In this document: positions 48,126-59,644 of the stretch, in pieces
How positions within the stretch are numbered: position 1 is the stretch's first letter
Layout of the letters: each line of letters starts with the position of its first letter
Assembly: GCA_026419785.1 (NCBI GenBank)
Contig: JAODTK010001510.1
Location: 1-64,000 of the forward strand
Source of the DNA: Sclerodactyla briareus
Taxonomy: Eukaryota; Echinodermata; Holothuroidea; Dendrochirotida; Sclerodactylidae
DNA length: 64,000 nucleotides
Reading direction: 5' to 3'
Notes under the pieces: generated by a model
What the model was told of the DNA's origin: nothing
What the model saw: the letters and a program-made list of their open reading frames with translations, nothing else
The model's database searches: none
Position numbers and translations under genes: made by a program

Positions 48126-48356
48126 GTGAGTCATGGTTTTTCACATCAGTCTGTGTACAGAGTAACAAAAGCATACTACGGTTGGTTTGTCATCTGCGTG
48201 ATGTATGAGCTTTCGACTACGGTGTGCATAGTCTCGACCGGGTTCAGTAGCGAATGGAGCGTTTGGGAAAACCCGATTGTACTGGAACGTCCAAATGAAA
48301 AGAACAGAATCAGGTCAATATTTTGCGATCTAAAATTATGTGAAAAACAATACTAA
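48126..48356 (+). CDS. Possible exon of an MFS transporter (YYGWF motif)
   Basis: A 76-codon frame contains YRVTKAYYGWFVICVMYEL, a hydrophobic run, and TGFSSEWSVWENP. Tyr-Tyr-Gly-Trp followed by a helix at the start and GFS...W resembles the first helix of monocarboxylate/oxalate-formate-type MFS proteins. A TGTGTACAG acceptor-like site lies just before AGTAACAAAAG at 48,158. No further exons of such a gene were recognised. The block (about 47,940-48,660) is absent from the left arm. It could be chance or a transposon passenger. Confidence 0.3.
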   Translation: MSHGFSHQSVYRVTKAYYGWFVICVMYELSTTVCIVSTGFSSEWSVWENPIVLERPNEKNRIRSIFCDLKLCEKQY

Positions 48357-49609
48357 AACAACTCATGATGGTGAAATTTTAGTTCCTAGATTGGTGATGA
48401 GAAATCATAAACATTAACGATGCATTATGAACAAAAATAGTATAAAAGTGGCGTTTCCGTATAGGAAGACATGGAAGTGAGTGAGGAGCATCTAAATTAA
48501 ATCAATAATGTCACGGTGACGGTATTGCTTTTCTTTAGAGTGATCCATGCGATAGATAGTAATCAATGTAACATTCGGTAAAAACTCAGTAATTATTGAC
48601 GTGCTAAAAAAGTATAATCTGGCTAATTCATCTCCGTATTAAATGTTTATTCCTCGTGGAGTTCTAATGCATGGCACGACGGGTACAGTAACGATGTCCG
48701 TTGCATTTCATTCGTTTCATTTTTTTTCTCACTAGTATCAGATTGCAACCAATTGCACTTGACGCTAGCACTGTTGCACTATATATTCAGATCTACCATC
48801 TTGGGCAATTCGGGCGGTATCATATTTAGCATCGTTTCTTCTCGGGGAAGGGTAACATAATATCGAAGGCCCTAATTATTTGGGGATTTTCGAATATTCG
48901 AATAATCCATGAGGCATGACAATACCTTCCAAATCAGAGGGTCTCTTCCGGCTATGAGATCATCATTTCATGAGATGATCGAGCTGCGTGGCAGAAAATT
49001 CTACTTGCCTCTCGCGGAGTATTCATTTTGTCATTTGTTATAATGTTGATTCGCATGGACGGTGATCATGGGGGGTGGATGGCCCAGCATTTGTAGTGGG
49101 GGATGTGATATTACAACATCTAAAAGTATCGTAATGCCTTAATGGATATGTTCCTGACCAGATTGCGCATGTTTTCATTCTGTTTCTGTTTCGAGTGTGT
49201 TTCGCGCGCAGTAGTATTATGTTTCGTGCATTAGTCACAATAACTGTTTGAAGATCGAAAAAACGAGTAGGACATACTTCTGAGTTCCGAGTTCAATTTC
49301 CTTTCCAGTTTATTTCCAGGCCGATTTTAGGCTCCGAAATGTACAGAACGATTTTTTGGGTATGGAAGTGGGAGAGGGGGGGGGGGGGGGGGGGGGGCCT
49401 TAGCTATCTGTAGTTTCCGGTCGAGTGAACATATGTATTGGTAAAGTTTTCAACCACGGCTATCCACGAAATTTGGACCTGGCTGCCCAAAAATACGTTG
49501 TTTCATGGTAAAATTAGGATTGATTGGTGGCTAACTTCCCGCCTCGACGTCCCTTTTGGCGGTGCTATCGCTAATTGTGATGCCCCCAAACGTGTGCGTG
49601 TGCTGTCGA

Positions 49610-49912
49610 GTGGAAATGTCCAGATGGAAATGTCCGGGTTGGAAGTAATCCGGAATAAGAATTCTCCGCGTGGAAATTGTCCGGAAGTCGCAATTGTCCG
49701 AGGTGCGAGTTATCCAGGTGGTATTGTCCGGGTGGGGATTCTCCGGAGTGGTAGTTGTCCGTGGTAGGGGTTGAACCGGGATGATGTTAATTGTCCGAGT
49801 GGGAACCGTCCGGAGTAGGAATTGTCCGGGTGGTAATTGTCCGGGTGGTAATTGTCCGGGAGGTAATTGTCCGGGTGGTAATTGTCCGAGTGGGAGTTGT
49901 CCGGCAACCATG
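49610..49912. repeat. Minisatellite, unit GTCCGGGTGGTAATT (right arm)
   Basis: Units are most regular at 49,820-49,905, where at least five consecutive copies of GTCCGGGTGGTAATT-like sequence occur. Earlier units are more diverged. The array makes a PGQLP-type periodic open frame on the - strand that is not a real protein. It is the counterpart of 7,800-8,105. Confidence 0.9.
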
Positions 49913-50804
49913 GAGTCACCTCAAATAAATTTCGATATCTTCGGCAAATGAGCGCTTTCTGTTGATGAACATGATGAGAGCCGATTGCAGAATACGGACC
50001 ATTTCAGTTCGCGGGTTCTATGAAATTCTTGAAGAGAGAGAGGATCACAAACCTCTTCAACGCGGAAAATGAACTTCTGTGTTCGGCACAAACTTCAGTT
50101 GTTTTAGACAGGATTTTTACACTCTCACTGTTATTGTTCAGGTTACTGATTATACTACTGTGGAAAGGCAAGAGGCGTAGTGATTCATTGACCGATGTCG
50201 TCTGTACAAGCACAAGAGAAGCAAGGCACCAATCATGCAATCGAGTCGCCAGCATATTTCAACTTGGAGTCACTACTGGGACTTTTCAGTTTTAGTTTAC
50301 AGCTCTAATCAAGCAGTTTTGTTCTGGGAAATAGAATGCTCTACTGCACTGGTTACACTAGGTTTCATGCTTTTGCAATGAAAACGCGATCTAGTCAATA
50401 GAAGAAAATCCGTTGTACACACTGAAACCTAATAGCTGTTACATATTATAGCTCAATAGCATTAAATTCGCTCTCAGTCGGGGTTGCCACATTGCCCGAT
50501 AACTAGCCAAATGACAAAAATTTAGCATATTTTTAACCCCTTTTGGCATGCTACGCTCACTATCGGCCAAATCGCCTAAGATTTACGTGTAGATTAGTAT
50601 GTTTGTTTCGGACCGTAAATTGAATATGTACATTGTCCACTGTTTTGCTGATATGTTACCCACGCGTCAGCGAGTTCAAGTGGAAACATCGCAGAGCAGG
50701 ATTTGCTCGAATTCCTGGATTTCGCTCCTGGGAAGACAGAATGGTAAGCTAATTCAGATTTTATGACTGAATGAGTCATCAACTTCGTTCTCCCTCAGTT
50801 ACTT

Positions 50805-50925
50805 ACGCAGAGCTGTACTCTGCTGTGACCCTATTTATTACTCTTCCAGTCATAGTGGCGACCACAGGAAGATCATTCTCCAAGTTGAAGCTAATCCAGA
50901 GTTTTCGGAACCATAATTGAAAGCC
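50805..50925 (+). mobile_element. hAT transposase C-terminal remnant
   Basis: One open stretch reads YAELYSAVTLFITLPVIVAT followed by GRSFSKLKLIQSFRN and then stops. The LP(V/I)(T/I)VA....RSFSKLKLIK.YLR pattern is the dimerisation domain of hAT-superfamily transposases. Only this C-terminal piece is seen, with no terminal inverted repeats. It begins just beyond the point (about 50,795) where homology with the left arm breaks off. Confidence 0.75.
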
Positions 50926-51449
50926 TTAATTGCGGGTTGGTCAATGGCGAGTTATATGGGTGATTAACTATATGATGACAGATAGTTACGTTACTGAGGA
51001 AGGACCTATCCGCTGTGTCTTAAACAAAACCACTTGTCATTGCTGGGTTGGAGGATATATATGAAATATGAAATGGTGATGAGCATCTTGTTAATTAAGT
51101 TGTGAAACAATAAGTGTGGCGAGGATTCTACCACCCCTGCACTAACGACATAGGGAGTTTCAAAATGTATGTTGTAAGAGGGACAATTAGTTATGATACT
51201 TCTACTTGGACCATTTTACTTTAACACTTTAACTGCATCGCAAGTTTGGCCCCTCCCCAATCTTCAAATGTGGCTACGGCTGCCTCTTCACGCCGAGTTG
51301 CCGGTTTGTCTGGAGGGCAATTTTCAGTTTTCTTAATACAAAGAATATTTCGCTGTAAGCTTGGAAGTGGGAATTTCTGCTGAGATGTTTGGGGGTGAAG
51401 GATAACCTTAACCCTGAAAGGAATGCATCCTCTCACCTATGCACTAGAC

Positions 51450-54400
51450 AACTGGCAACAGAAACACCGACAAGTGTCACATTTTGCAATCGCTTTGTTT
51501 TTTTACTGATTTTCTGCATTTTTTTGATTTTCGTATATTATTCTTGTTGTGATCTGTGTTTTTTGCATCTTTTCCGTGCCGTGAGAATTCTCAAGTGCTT
51601 AGAATTTCCCTAACGTACTCTTTATTCTTGCGTGTTTTTTCTGATACTATTTGTAATCGTGTGGAAGTGGCAGCCTATCGTTCTCTTCTTCCTGTCCTAC
51701 GCTTATTTTCGTTTGTTGTTGATTTCCCCTTCATAGACCCATTTGCTGTATGATGTTCAGTCAATTTGTGTCCTTTGTGTTTGTGTGGTGACTGTGTTAA
51801 GCGTTTTGGTTTTCGTCGCGTGGGACGGCGTGTTAACTCGGAAGCCTTCCTTTTGTATTCCGCCAGCCGTATTTTGTTTGCGATTGGTAGTGTTTGTGGT
51901 GCTTTTCCCCTTTCTCTTTTTTTTTCTTTGCATTAGTATTTTTCACTGGTGTGTGGCCCCCTACTTATTCTCATTCTCTGTACTTTTTTTTTTTTTTTTG
52001 TCTTCTATATCTTTGCTGATATGGAGGGAAGGATAGCTGTAGCCTTTCCGGGTTGCATATGTTGATTGAGTTTTTGAAGTCGGGGCTGGAGTTTTAAGGG
52101 GGTGATCTTTGAGGACACATAAGGCGGATGGGTATATTGATAGATTTAGAAGTGTCATAGACTATCTGAGCTTGAGCGAGTCTTGGGGCAACGGATAGTC
52201 ATGGGGAAGAGGTTAGGAGGGGGCTCTTGGCTGGCGATACAACGGAAGTAGTAGTTGTTCCTGGCCTTGACACTAGGAATAGTTTTAGTTGCGGGCAGTT
52301 AGGAGGCAGTGCAGGGGGGTCAGTGGATGGAGTGGGGGAGGCGTGTGAGTACAGAGGAGGGGGCGACAGTCAGAGCCGGTGGTTTCAGTCGAGGTGGATG
52401 GAAGTGAAGGTGGACTGTGGGGGAGGGCTAAGGTTAAACGGGAAGGGTTTGGCTGGTGGGGGACTCGATTGTCCGGTATGTTGACAGGGAATTCAGTCGC
52501 ATAGATAAGCTGAAGGGTGGCGTACCGTGTGTGGTCTCCGGGAGCAGGGGGGATGATATTAGTCAGAAGGTTAATAGGATCGTGGGAGATGTGGAGGTGG
52601 TGGTTGTCGAGATAGGCCAATAATCTCCGGGGTGACAGTCAGGACGCCTAAGATCCCGATCCGTGAACTGCTGTGCAGGCCGAAGTCCACTAGGTCGAAA
52701 GTCGCGATTTTGGCATTCTCCTAGGTTGACGGTCGTGTTGCAGGTAGGACGATGAGGGTCTCAACCAGGTGGTTTTAGAATTAGAGTGCGTGAGGAGGGC
52801 GTTCAGTTTGCGGATGTTTCGAGTTTCGGGGAAGGAGGGATCTTTTCGCTAAGGATGGTTATTGCACCTAATGGTGCGGAGGGCGCCAGTGTTGGCAAGT
52901 TGAAAATGTCGGGTGGAGGGTTGTTAAACTAAATTTGGGGGGCCGAGGGTTCTGTTTTGTCGTAGGCTTTCGGCAGGGTTGTTAATAGTAAGCAGTCCAG
53001 TGGGCAGGTCTGGCGAGGGCAATACAGTAGCGATAGATATGTTAGCCAGCTGACTTTTTCCTGTGCTAATGTTGAAGGTATCAGGAACAAGTTTGAAGAG
53101 TTGCAGATTTCTATTCAGGAACGCAAGCCTGAAGTCATTGGTATACAGAGTCGTGGTTTTGCACAGGAATTCACAGCCGAAGTTCATCTTCCTGGTTATG
53201 TTGTTTATAGGCAAGATAAATACCAATACTCTCCGTGCATTGGTGGTTGGAGTTGTGTGTATGTGAGGTCTGGCTTGAATAGTTTTGAGGAAGGCCGATC
53301 TGGATGTGAGTTTGGAGACACACTCTGTTGGTGTGAAACCCTTCCGAACCCCTCATCTGGTATTCCCAGAGTTCTTTATTAGTTGGCTTGTGGTACCTTC
53401 TCCAAATAGCCCCGAAGACAACAACTCTCTTCTTTCCCGACATACTTTTCGAAGTTTCTAGGAAAAGCAGTAGTAATCATGGGTGATTTCAATTTATCCA
53501 GATATTCTTGGTCTGATGGTACTAGTGGCAGTCATGGATCTGGCCTTTTTCAATGTCACGCAGGATTGTTTCCTTTCTCAGCATGTACATTTTCCTACAA
53601 GAGAGCATACTATTTGGATTTAGTTGAGCGGATCCAGATTCGGTAGATAATGTAGAGAGCTTGGGTAAGCTCGGTTGCAAGGGATCACGGGATATGTATT
53701 TCCAGTGTCTTGTTCGTCAAATCCCACAGAGTCTAGAGCTTGTTCCTTGTTTCGCGATGGCCAATGTGGATGGCATTTCCACGTTTTTTTTTAGCGAAAT
53801 AGATTGCGTAAGTGTTAGAAAGTACGAATGTGTTGACTTTTGGAATGGTTTCATTGAAAAGGTTAACACGTTTTGAAAGTTTACGTTCCTTGGAGGAACA
53901 CGCCTCGCAGTAAGAACAGATACATTCTGGATGAATAGGGAAGTTTTTCCGCCATAAAACGGTAAGCGAACATTATGGCGACTTATCGTTCTTCTGGGTC
54001 AGTGGCTGATCTAGAGCATTTCAAAGGTCAGCAAAAAGCTTGATCCAGTGTTTAGTTTCTGGTGCCTAACACTTGATTTGAAGAGCAGATTGCTTAATAC
54101 CAAGAGAATCCTCGCATTTGTTATCGTTATGTGAGGGGAAGCGGAAAGGAAAGTAAAGGCAGCAGTGGTCCTTTGATAGATTTCCGACTCGGGGAGTACA
54201 ACAGCGATAGCCAGGAGATGGCTTAGGTTCTCAAAATTATTTCTCGTCGTTTTATCATGAGAACTTGGATAATCTTGGTGACCTAGTTTCGGGGTTCTTC
54301 CGACAAGTATTTTTTTTTTGGGTAATATGGTGTGCTCGCCGGTTTAGTAAGGAGAAATGCAGAAGCTCAGCTGCAGAAGGCTCCTGGTCCTCCGATCGAG

Positions 54401-56270
54401 TTATCCTTTTTACTAAAATCCTTTGCCGACGAGTTGTCTTTCCAATTAGCTATTATTTTCAAAGACTCTGCAAGAAGGTATTGTTCCGGAGATTGGAGGA
54501 GAGAAAATGTTTATCCTATTTTCAAGAAGGGAAACCCCCCCCGGCTCGTCCTTTTATTACAGGACAGTCAGTCTTATAGTGTTGTCTTGCAAGGTAATGG
54601 AATCAATCATTCGGGATTATATGTGATGATTTCAATGAGCATGTCTGTAGGGATCTCAGATGGGTTTTAGGAAAAACGTTTCGTGTTTGCTAAATCTCTG
54701 TGAATTTATGGAAGATGTTACATGTTATGTCGACAACGGTATGCTCTTGAATCATTTCCTGGACTTCAGAGAAAGCTTTGACAAGGTACCTCATGAGCGT
54801 CTCTTGCTCAGTTGGACTTGGGCATCGAGGGGAATGTCCTTAAGTGGATTCGTGAGTTGCTTCATCATAGGGAACAACGAGTTGTCATGAATGGGCGGTT
54901 CGTCTCTGCAAAAGGTCACTAGTGGTGTTCCCCAGGATCGGTTTCTAGGGCCGTTATTCTTTCTGGCGTATATTGCGATCTGAAGGTTCTGTTCATTCCA
55001 GGGTTAGAAGGTCGCAGGGCGATACCAAGTATCGGGAGGTCGGTTCGAATGATGATGCAGAAATTGTTCAAAAGGGATCGGATTAAATTTCCAAATGGTC
55101 TTGTTTTTCAATGTCACAATGTGCAAAGGATGCATGGTGGTTTTCACAATCGCCACGCTTCCTTCAGGTTAAATGGCCAAAATATTCAGGAGGTGATTTC
55201 AGAAAAAGTCTTGGGGTTTGTTTTGATCTTCTTTCGGAAACCTTCCAAACAGTGTGCCCAAGCGCTAGAAGAGGTAATGGATTCTTTGGCTTGATCAGAC
55301 GTCACCTCAGTTTCCTTTGATATGATATGTTGTAAGGCGTTTAAAGCCGTTACCGTTACTTTTATGGTCAATGTTTCTTCTGAGCTTGGGGATGCTGTTC
55401 CTCCTTTACTCGAGGTTACTCGCCATTACTGCTCTTATCTTCCAGGCCACCCGTTTCGGTTGATCTTCCACGTCACGCACCGAAACCTATTGCTCGCTCC
55501 TTTTTCCTCGCAATTCGAGTGCCTGGAATCGGCTTCTCGGGATGATTTCTCTGATTTGACACCCAGCGGTTCAAGAGGTAGAATCAACAAGCTGGATCCC
55601 TCCTCTTCTTTTAGTTCCTGTGCTTGGGGGTTGCCTTTTTATTTAGGCGATTATGGGTTTGCCCTTCCTCGCATGTCACTTTGTTTAAAAAAAAAAAAAA
55701 AAAAAAAAAGCAACTTGTGAGACCGCACCTGGAAATTCTGTAAAAGTGTGGAATCCCTACTTTGCACAAGACAAAGTTATGATAAAACCGTTTCAGAGTT
55801 AGGGCAACTAGAAGGATTGACTGTCTGAACATTTATCCACGAGGAAAGTTAATGGCAGTCTCGTCTAAACTACCATGGAGGTGAGGCGAATTCGGGGGTG
55901 ACTTGATTCAGCGTTTTCAAAATTGTCCATGGACTCGTTGGCCTGTCTTTCCACTAATTCTTTGAATTTTCCAATGATTACTGAAAATAGAGCCAATCTG
56001 CCAAGCTTGTGGCAAGCGTGCAGAATTGGACATTCGTAAATATTTCTTTTCGCAGAGAGGTGATCATCAGTGCGTGGAATTGTCTTCCTGAAAATGTTTG
56101 TTTTCTCTAGGTTGTGAAATCGTTCAAGAACAGTCTTGATTATTTTTCAGGAATTCCGGCGAAGTATTAGTGGTTTGGTCATTTTTCTTTCCTGGGATGT
56201 TTTGTGGCTCCGGGGTCGTTGAGGATTTGTCCTCTGACCCTTATTCACTAAACTAAACTAAATAACTAAG
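51450..56270 (+). mobile_element. CR1-like non-LTR retrotransposon (LINE), near full length, decayed
   Basis: ORF1 shows a GDSIVRYVDR motif at 52,459-52,488 (SGNH-hydrolase block I), then DVEVVVVEIG, and RDLFAKDG near 52,830. ORF2 begins near 53,060 with GTSLKS/NKFEELQISIQERKP-type endonuclease start, then VHLPGYVVYR, YVRSGLN, and MGDFNLS at 53,479. The RT follows with KAPGP near 54,375, LLKSFADELSF, DWRR, YPIFKKGN, FDKVPHERLL near 54,777 and a VTSGVPQ-like box near 54,915. The (Y/F)ADD box is degenerate. The C-terminal ISAWNCLPENV-type motif lies near 56,070. The 3' end carries CTAAA-like repeats at about 56,246. The 5' limit is uncertain; 51,450-52,200 is T-rich and may be 5' UTR. Multiple frameshifts make it inactive. 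Absent from the left arm, so inserted after the duplication. Confidence 0.88.
55320..55712 (+). mobile_element. Nested 3' fragment of another non-LTR element with poly(A) tail
   Basis: Comparison with the second copy of the host LINE (38,757-40,262) shows that this block interrupts it and replaces about 30 bases. It ends in about 24 A residues at 55,687-55,710. Its main frame reads SSELGDAVPPLL, then HPFRLIFHVTHR and an AWNRLP-like region in a neighbouring frame. This resembles the C-terminal end of Jockey-type reverse-transcriptase ORFs (SEL..L(I/V)PP, HPY.V, R.WN.LP). The 3' truncation pattern plus poly(A) indicates target-primed retroposition into the older LINE. Confidence 0.7.
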
Positions 56271-56274
56271 GATA

Positions 56275-57645
56275 GGGTTCCTATTGCGTAACTACATATG
56301 TGGTAATGTAAGTTAGAAAAAAACAAAACTAAATCAGATTCTGTAATTGTCTTCTAAGGGTGTTTACAAAAAAAACCAATCAAAATTTGGGGATGAAACA
56401 TGGAACGTAAATGTGAGCGCCAAAAAAAACTCATTGGAGTTATGGAAAACAGAAATAAATCAGTTTTTGTGTGATTTTCCTCATTTTACTGTAAAGTAAT
56501 TGAGAGCGATCAACCAACATTCCTTAATTGGAAGCGCCAACACTGGAAAGTTTGTTCAGCCTTTATGTGACCACACCAAAGATCATAGGGTAGGCATACT
56601 GTACTGGAGGCTTTCAACTTGGCCACGTATGGGACTTACATGCTCGCCTAAAATATTGGGTGACGCATTTGCCTACATCATGTTTTCCACAATGGACAGT
56701 GTCAAAATATGTAACAAACATTATGGCCAGTTAACCACATTAAGCAAGAAACAAGCCTGCCTATCATCACTCACACTTCATATTTTACGAACAGGTACAA
56801 TACATTGTATAGACGAAAGTTACGGATAGATTAAAACAAATTTTGGTTGACCTAGGATTTAGGATAATGAACACGGCATTTTAACTAACCTAGTCCACTC
56901 TGCCTCGATTAAATACTTGCATTGCTCAACAGGTTTTGTTGTGATTGTGAAAGGACAGCGACTGTGTTATTGTTGTGTAGGCATAGGCCTATGCCTGACT
57001 AATTTGTGCAATGACTGGGCCCTATGCCTATGTTCATTACATAGGCCATGACTCATGATGAAGTCGCGAGGCCTAGGGACCTAGCCCATTTCAGGCCTAT
57101 AAGGAGTAGTCTGATACCCTTTACTTTTACTCAGCACTAGTACGGTTAGTACTTCGGTTCCGTTCCTAATAATAACGTGTAATATTTACAGCTTCATAAC
57201 TTTCAAACATTGAAATGAAAGCCCTGGTCTGACAGAGAACTTACTTCATGGCTGCTATCACACTGCATGTGCGCAACCGAACGACGTAGCAACTGGCAAG
57301 TCTGTTTGGTTTGTTGCATAGTTGTGATTGTGTCCGAAACGACTCTGAGCAGTCGGACCTGTTGTTGTTTACTTTCGTATGACCTCGGGTCATTGGTTTT
57401 TGGTGACGTCAGAACATTACGAACGGCAATAAATCTTTCTTTCGCCAGAAAACGCTCTTCCCCAAAAATACAAATGTCCATGTCCTTTTGAACGTATTTA
57501 TTAGAAGGGGTATCCACGCGTTTTAATAAACGCAAAGAGGGCGGCTGCAACACAGTGAAACGACGTCTGAAATCATTACTTCAAAAATACTTACGAAACC
57601 TATGAGGCTTCCTTCAGAGCTTTTCGTCGGTGTTTGCCACCTTAC
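56275..57645. other. Right-only sequence between LINE and resumed palindrome
   Basis: No counterpart in the left arm. TAGGCCTAT-type motifs cluster at 56,985-57,110. Frames of 109 codons (56,500-56,829, +) and 116 codons (57,203-57,553, -) are not recognised. It may be the rest of an insertion that also brought in the hAT remnant. Confidence 0.45.
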
Positions 57646-58519
57646 CGGCAATTCGCAGGATCGGCTGGGTTATTCTGGCTACTCTTTCCATCGAGAGTAA
57701 GATGCCTATCACTGGTTGAGGGACTAATCGATGTGTCGTGACGAGCAAAAGCAGGGCGTAGGGAATTGAAGCTCTTCAAGGTCGCGAGACTTGGTAATCG
57801 TGAATTTGTCACAGGAGTTACACCAAGGATGGGAATATACATATTAATGGTCAATTGCAGTTCCATTTGTGTATTGCCTTTCAATATATTAATTCTAGCT
57901 CCGCAACCCATTTTTACAGTTTCCAATATGACAGACAGGCTGACCAAAATGTGTTTATGAACGCAAATTTTCCCCAAAATACCAGTTGATAAAATCTCAG
58001 TCGATAAAATTAAAAAGGAATGTTCCATGCTCGGATTCAGTGGCGTCGTGCCAATGGGGGCCCACCCCCCCCCACAAAAAAAATGTTCTGTCGGAGGTTT
58101 GTCATAAATTGTTTGTCATAATTTGAATTAAAAGGGATTCTTGCATCAAAAAGTAGACTATATATATCAATTGTTCTTTAATAGTCGTGCGTGTTTCTCC
58201 CCACACACACCTCACAAGATTAGTAATGCTATGCCTTCGAGATGTCTGTCCTAAGCGCGCGCTTGATATTTGATATCAAATATAGATAGCGCCACCAAGA
58301 CAAACAGTTCCAGACAAGAAGGAGGTAGGAGTTATAAAGAAACGTGTTCATGAACGCTAGAAAACGTCGACGCATGTATTAAAATGTCATATCAATGAAA
58401 TATCAAAATGATATCACTTTCAGTCAATAATATTGTGACCACTATATATTTCCGGGCAATAGGGATTTGTTTTGTTGTATAAGCTCATCTATGAACTAAG
58501 CAGTTGCGACCTTCCCTCA

Positions 58520-59640
58520 TTTCGAAATTTTTGCTACGCTGCGTGGAAAATCATGGTGCCACTTGCCCCATTCACCAACTAACATCGCATGCAGGAACTG
58601 CGAAAGAATATCTTCTTTGTTATGTGTAAAGTGTATTGTTTAATTCATGAATTTAAGAAATTGCCCTCCGACCACACCATTTGGCGTCTAAGAACACCCG
58701 ATTTGGATTTTTTTTTGCATAGCACAGCTAAAGTGAATTACTTTATTGGGGAGTTTATTTTTTTTATTTATTCATCATTATTTCAGTAAAAATGGCTATC
58801 TGGCACTCACCATTTGGCATATGTTAAAGACCTTACTTTAATAGTATTTGCTACGCTGCGCGGAAACCAATATGCCGCTCCTTCGGGGGGGCAATCATGT
58901 ACTTATATGCCCCAATTCGCACGAACATAGAGGCTAGAGGTGAAATTCATCTAAGTTGTACAGTTAACTTTTAATTTATTTATATGTGAAGTGGCCATCT
59001 TGGACATCACCATTTGGCATTTAATGATAATCAATTTTAAAAAATGTGCTGCGCTGCGCAGCAACCATGGTGCCGCTTCGCTTGGATACCTTGAATCGCA
59101 AGAACATAGAGTGCTAAGGTGAATTCAAACTAATGCTTCATGTTTATTCTTGAATTATCACATGAAAATAGCCATCTGAAGATCACCATTTGGTATTCGA
59201 AGACCTAATTTGAGGAGAACTCGAAAATTTCGCTACGCTGCGCGGCAACTATGGTGCGCTTCGATTGGATGGTATAGAACCCTTGAACTACGATGGCGTA
59301 CGAGAAATTCATTTTAATTTGCAAAGTTTCTTTTCAATTTACTACATGGAATAATGACCATCTGGTGCTCACCTTGCATTTCTCTGCGAGACCATAATTA
59401 GAATATTTTCGCTAAGCCTCGCGGCAACCATGGTGCCGCTCTGCTTCATAGGATATAATGGTATCAACTGCTGTTGGCTAAAGTGAATTCCCCTCTTTTC
59501 ATCTCACATGTTATTATTTCGAATTTTTTCGGATGAAAAATGACCATCTGGAGCCCCCATTTAGCAACGGAGAACCGTTAGCAACATCAATAATTCGAGC
59601 GCGGCAATGAATGGTGTCGCGCAGCACACTAATGTTTTTA
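58520..59640. repeat. Degenerate tandem satellite, unit about 185 bases
   Basis: Blocks GCTACGCTGCGCGGCAACCA, ATGGTGCCGCT, GAACATAGAG, AAAGTGAATTC, ATGGCCATCTGG and CACCATTTGGC recur in the same order at about 58,533, 58,848, 59,043, 59,232, 59,410 and 59,590, plus a partial unit around 58,690. The first unit and the partial one are matched in inverted orientation at 4,560-4,770; the rest of the array is only on the right. It marks the right outer edge of the inverted duplication. Confidence 0.85.
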
Positions 59641-59644
59641 ACAT

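Larger units (their letters stand above)
18420..58790. repeat. Right arm of the giant inverted duplication
   Basis: Inverted counterpart of the left arm. It carries five large segments missing from the left: 19,102-36,450 (SLC22 exons 2-5), 37,712-40,380 (LINE and AT repeat), 42,670-44,980 (SLC22 TM7-TM11 exons), 47,940-48,660, and 50,795-57,645 (hAT remnant plus LINE). Segments made of transposons are most simply insertions in this arm. Those containing SLC22 exons must be deletions in the other arm. Confidence 0.9.

Noticed and set aside
49531..49911. 126-codon - strand frame with PGQLP repeats
   Set aside because: Produced by the 15-base minisatellite; the same happens in other frames and in the other arrays.
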